The notes under the pieces are model-generated. The model was given only the letters and a program-made list of their open reading frames with translations, did no database searches and had not been told where the DNA came from. The translations under genes were made by a program, and so were the position numbers. Below, one piece after another: positions 7,028 to 9,148 of a DNA stretch of 9,148 nucleotides; within the stretch, counting starts at the first letter, position 1; each line of letters starts with the position of its first letter. This DNA comes from an uncultured Bacteroidota bacterium. Its GTDB lineage: Bacteria; Bacteroidota; Bacteroidia; NS11-12g; UBA955. The DNA is taken from the NCBI GenBank assembly GCA_903953615.1, contig CAJBKH010000196.1, positions 1 through 9,148 of the forward strand, written 5' to 3'.

Positions 7028-7056
7028 AAATCACGGTTACTCAATCGTGATTTTTT
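7028..7056 (+). terminator. Intrinsic terminator of the peroxiredoxin gene
   Basis: AAATCACGGTT (7028-7038) pairs with AATCGTGATTT (7043-7053) with one G-T wobble, around a four-base loop. The T-run spans 7051-7056. It begins 17 bases after the peroxiredoxin stop codon. The A-run on the left arm makes it partly usable on the other strand as well, for transcripts of the prenyltransferase operon. Confidence 0.85.
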
Positions 7057-7119
7057 AATAGTGTTATTATTTCCAATAAGATTTTTCAATCTTCAGTTAA
7101 ATAGATTTATTATTTAAAA

Positions 7120-7149
7120 TCTGTGCCGATCGCTATCGGCATCTGTGGC
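7120..7149. repeat. Dispersed CACAGA-type repeat with internal hairpin, third copy
   Basis: ATCTGTG at 7120-7126 and ATCTGTGGC at 7141-7149 flank a small hairpin, TGCCGAT (7124-7130) and ATCGGCA (7135-7141), with loop CGCT. The right word is identical to the end of unit 2 (1418-1426) and has the same orientation. Its last base directly abuts the stop codon of the minus-strand prenyltransferase gene, so it forms the start of that transcript's 3' end. Confidence 0.65.
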
Positions 7150-8052
7150 CTAAATAAACGCAATCAAATACAAAGCGTATTCCGCGAAGAAGAACAGCCA
7201 AAAGCGTTTGTAGAATTGCTTTATGGAGTTGTGCTTTTTTAAGCGAATCATGGCGGTATTAACGATGAACATTCCCAGTAAAATGGCATTGCCGAATAGT
7301 AGCAAATTGGTGCTAAAGGAGGGATGTTCGCTGATAAAATAGGTAACTGTGTAATAATAGATCAACATTCCAAAGGCCAGTCCTACCAAACAGGTACCGG
7401 CAATCAGTGCTGTTTTTTGCGAGTAGAGTATGGCCAAAGTTTTGATTTTGTATTTTGCATCACCTTCGGTATCGGGCATGTCTTTAAACCATGAAATGGC
7501 AATGCTAAATGCAATGATAAAAAAGGTTAATAGCCACACGGGTTCAATGATTTCGGTCGACTGATTAACAACAGTATTGAAGACATAAAAACCGCCAATA
7601 TTCACTAAGAATCCGCGAACAATTGTAATGGCTAAAGCCGCTGGTAAATGGTGCTTTTTCAAGCTCAAGGGAGGTAGTGAATACGCCATACCTATGAGCA
7701 TAGAGAGCACGACTATGCCTGTTAAATAAAAGGAGATATAAGTAGCGAAAAGCACAGATAAAAGGGCAGAGGCATAAATAATGCGATAGGCGTTTTTAAT
7801 ACTTAATTCACCTGCTGCAATGGGTAAATAAGGTTTATTGATTTTGTCGATTTCAACATCTTCAATTTGATTGATACCTACAATAAAAATATTGCAAGTA
7901 ATGCCGGTTATAATGGACATGATTAGCAAAGGCCAATGGTCTAAAAAGGCAATTTGTTGACAGGCCATGGCATACAAAGTGGTGATGCTAATGGTGCTGC
8001 CAATGATGGTATGCGGTCGACTGAATTTCCAGAGGATGTAAAGTTTTTTCAT
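7150..8052 (-). CDS. UbiA-family prenyltransferase, homogentisate prenyl/phytyltransferase type
   Basis: The product is a 300-residue integral membrane protein with about eight to nine hydrophobic segments. UbiA enzymes attach a prenyl chain from its diphosphate to an aromatic or other acceptor in the membrane. The N-terminus KFSRPHTIIGS (9-19), the first Mg-diphosphate motif NQIEDVEIDKINKP (61-74) followed by YLPIAAGE, the YSLPPLSLKK segment (124-133), RGFLVNIGG (146-154) and the second motif KDMPDTEGD (190-198) together resemble the homogentisate phytyl-, geranylgeranyl- and solanesyltransferases of cyanobacteria and plants. They differ from MenA, from UbiA proper and from the archaeal-lipid type common in Bacteroidota. 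Homogentisate is therefore the likely acceptor; the prenyl donor is unknown. It starts in a 4-base ATGA overlap with the methyltransferase upstream. A different aromatic acceptor remains possible. Confidence 0.85.
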   Translation of the reverse strand: MKKLYILWKFSRPHTIIGSTISITTLYAMACQQIAFLDHWPLLIMSIITGITCNIFIVGINQIEDVEIDKINKPYLPIAAGELSIKNAYRIIYASALLSVLFATYISFYLTGIVVLSMLIGMAYSLPPLSLKKHHLPAALAITIVRGFLVNIGGFYVFNTVVNQSTEIIEPVWLLTFFIIAFSIAISWFKDMPDTEGDAKYKIKTLAILYSQKTALIAGTCLVGLAFGMLIYYYTVTYFISEHPSFSTNLLLFGNAILLGMFIVNTAMIRLKKHNSIKQFYKRFWLFFFAEYALYLIAFI

Positions 8053-8762
8053 GGTTTAACTTGGATAACAATGAGTTTAAAGAGACCTTTCTTAAGTTCA
8101 AAAATAGCCGATGGTTCAAGAATGCCATCTAGTTGTTGTTGGTATTGCTTAACAGATTTTGATTTGTATACAGATACCAAACCATCGTAAGTAATTGTAA
8201 AAACATTAATGGGCAAAATGTAAGTAAAGAAAAGTCTTTTAAAAGAGAATGGTTTTAAAAAAGGCGTAAGCAAGAGGGTGCCAATGGTTGTAGTGAATAA
8301 AATTTTAAAATAAAATAAAAAATCGGGTGCTAAAATTTCTACGATAAAAGCATTTGCATGATTGTCTTTTAAACGTTTTACAATTCTTATTTGCTCACTG
8401 GTTTCAAAATGATGGAAAGCATTGAACATGGTGTAAGTTGTGTTTTCTATAATGGAGGTTTCTAAAACATCAACTGCATCCATATTATAAATAATATTTT
8501 TAGCCCCGCCATTGTATTTTGAAGGGAATTTATCTGTTAGTTCTAATTGTTTGAAAATACCAGCCTTTTGAAAAATACTGATGGCTGGTTCACCGCTCCC
8601 TGCGCACCAATCGACCATGTTAGATGAAGCTTTTGTAGATGCTTTTAGGTAATCAATAAAAGGGGCATAGACATTAAATTTAGAGACTACAAAACCGATA
8701 AAATCAGTTTGATACTGTCTTAATATGTTGGGGAACCACTCAAAGTCTTCTAATTCTTTCAA
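8049..8762 (-). CDS. SAM-dependent methyltransferase, co-operonic with the prenyltransferase
   Basis: The product has 237 residues. The AdoMet-binding motif I reads VDWCAGSGEP (50-59), with the acidic strand-2 residue in ELTDKFP (D77), a MDAVDV segment (94-99) and FNAFHHF (113-119) as the motif IV region. A hydrophobic stretch at about 140-180 suggests contact with the membrane or a lipid-like substrate. The C-terminal part, YDGLVS then SVKQYQQQL, follows a pattern I associate with a Bacteroidota methyltransferase group whose substrate is unknown. No ATG exists before residue 49, and the DFEWFPNILRQYQTDF start looks conserved for this group, so the TTG at 8760-8762 is the likely start; an in-frame stop lies four codons upstream. 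It is coupled to the prenyltransferase, so ring methylation of a prenylated quinol is the natural hypothesis, unproven. Confidence 0.8.
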   Translation of the reverse strand: MKELEDFEWFPNILRQYQTDFIGFVVSKFNVYAPFIDYLKASTKASSNMVDWCAGSGEPAISIFQKAGIFKQLELTDKFPSKYNGGAKNIIYNMDAVDVLETSIIENTTYTMFNAFHHFETSEQIRIVKRLKDNHANAFIVEILAPDFLFYFKILFTTTIGTLLLTPFLKPFSFKRLFFTYILPINVFTITYDGLVSVYKSKSVKQYQQQLDGILEPSAIFELKKGLFKLIVIQVKP

Positions 8763-8771
8763 TCGGATTGG

Positions 8772-8787
8772 TTAATTTGCAAACGAA
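8772..8787. promoter_or_regulatory. Possible back-to-back divergent promoter elements
   Basis: In the 39-base gap between the methyltransferase and DUF92 genes, TTAATTTG (8772-8779, plus strand) and TTCGTTTG (complement of 8780-8787, minus strand) each match the -7 consensus TAnnTTTG at five of six fixed positions and abut directly. Each would leave a short leader before its gene. No convincing -33 elements are visible, so this is tentative. Confidence 0.25.
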
Positions 8788-8801
8788 TTTAATCATATAA
8801 A

Positions 8802-9148
8802 ATGTTAGAAGGTAATTTATCAAGTCTGTATGCCGTATTTTTTTTACAATTTAGTTCGATGCAACTGACTATCAGCCTCTGTTTAATTTTATGGGCCTTG
8901 TGTTTCATGGCTTATTTGGTCAAATCGCTAACCATTACGGGTGCGATTGCAGCCTATTTTACGGCACTGATTTTGGCGATTGGTGGTTTATCCAATTTAA
9001 TTTTACCACTCATTTTACTAATAGGAGGCACCTTTTTAACCAAACTTAACAAGCAAGCTTCCGATAAAATGGGGCGCAATGCAAAACAAGTGTTCGCCAA
9101 TGGTGGTATCGGTTTGCTTTGCCTAATACTTTATTATCTATCAGGCAA
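8802..9148 (+). CDS. DUF92-family membrane protein, partial (plant VTE6 / phytyl-phosphate kinase family)
   Basis: The frame runs open from ATG 8802 to the window edge, giving 115 complete codons without a stop; the 3' part is missing. The visible part has three to four hydrophobic segments. After them comes a loop with T-K-L-N-K and then GRNAKQVFANGG (about residues 91-102), the characteristic R-x-x-QV-x-ANG motif of DUF92 proteins. The upstream SLTITGAIAAY (about 43-53) also fits the family. The plant member VTE6 phosphorylates phytyl monophosphate to the diphosphate used for tocopherol synthesis; most bacterial members are uncharacterised. A second in-frame ATG at 8859 is an alternative start. 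It diverges from the methyltransferase-prenyltransferase operon across 39 bases, which suggests a shared role in supplying the prenyl diphosphate. Confidence 0.8.
   Translation, partial: MLEGNLSSLYAVFFLQFSSMQLTISLCLILWALCFMAYLVKSLTITGAIAAYFTALILAIGGLSNLILPLILLIGGTFLTKLNKQASDKMGRNAKQVFANGGIGLLCLILYYLSG

Noticed and set aside
7954..8190. Plus-strand open frame across the prenyltransferase-methyltransferase junction
   Set aside because: It is antisense to two well-supported overlapping genes.

Overview
The window reads as an AT-rich chromosomal segment from a member of the Bacteroidota. The evidence is a PorQ-type protein of the type IX secretion system, lipoproteins with Bacteroidota-style signal peptides, near-perfect TAnnTTTG promoter elements in front of genes, very weak Shine-Dalgarno sequences, and dispersed palindromic 'CCACAGATTCACAG' intergenic repeats. 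No rRNA, tRNA, transposase, integrase or CRISPR array was seen.

Layout from left to right. A porQ gene runs on the minus strand at the left edge. A 379-base non-coding stretch follows, filled with inverted copies of a CACAGA-type repeat and a GC-rich hairpin. Next is a tightly overlapping minus-strand operon of a SAM methyltransferase, a PAP2-family lipid phosphatase and a ZIP-family metal transporter. Divergent from it is a small lipocalin-like lipoprotein gene ending in a clear intrinsic terminator. Then come a minus-strand TPR lipoprotein and, divergent from it across a very short gap, a homogentisate 1,2-dioxygenase gene. A peroxiredoxin gene with its own promoter and terminator follows. 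A two-gene minus-strand operon then encodes a second SAM methyltransferase (TTG start) and a UbiA-family prenyltransferase with the hallmarks of homogentisate prenyltransferases. Divergent from this operon, and cut by the right edge, is a DUF92 membrane protein.

The most interesting part is the right third. A homogentisate-type prenyltransferase, a methyltransferase translationally coupled to it, and a DUF92 protein (the family of plant VTE6, phytyl-phosphate kinase) are three components expected of a tocopherol/plastoquinol-like pathway. They lie under 1 kb from a homogentisate-degrading dioxygenase that would compete for the same precursor. This suggests a homogentisate-derived prenylquinone or tocochromanol-like pathway in a non-photosynthetic bacterium. 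The gene families are readable from the sequence; the pathway and its product are inference.
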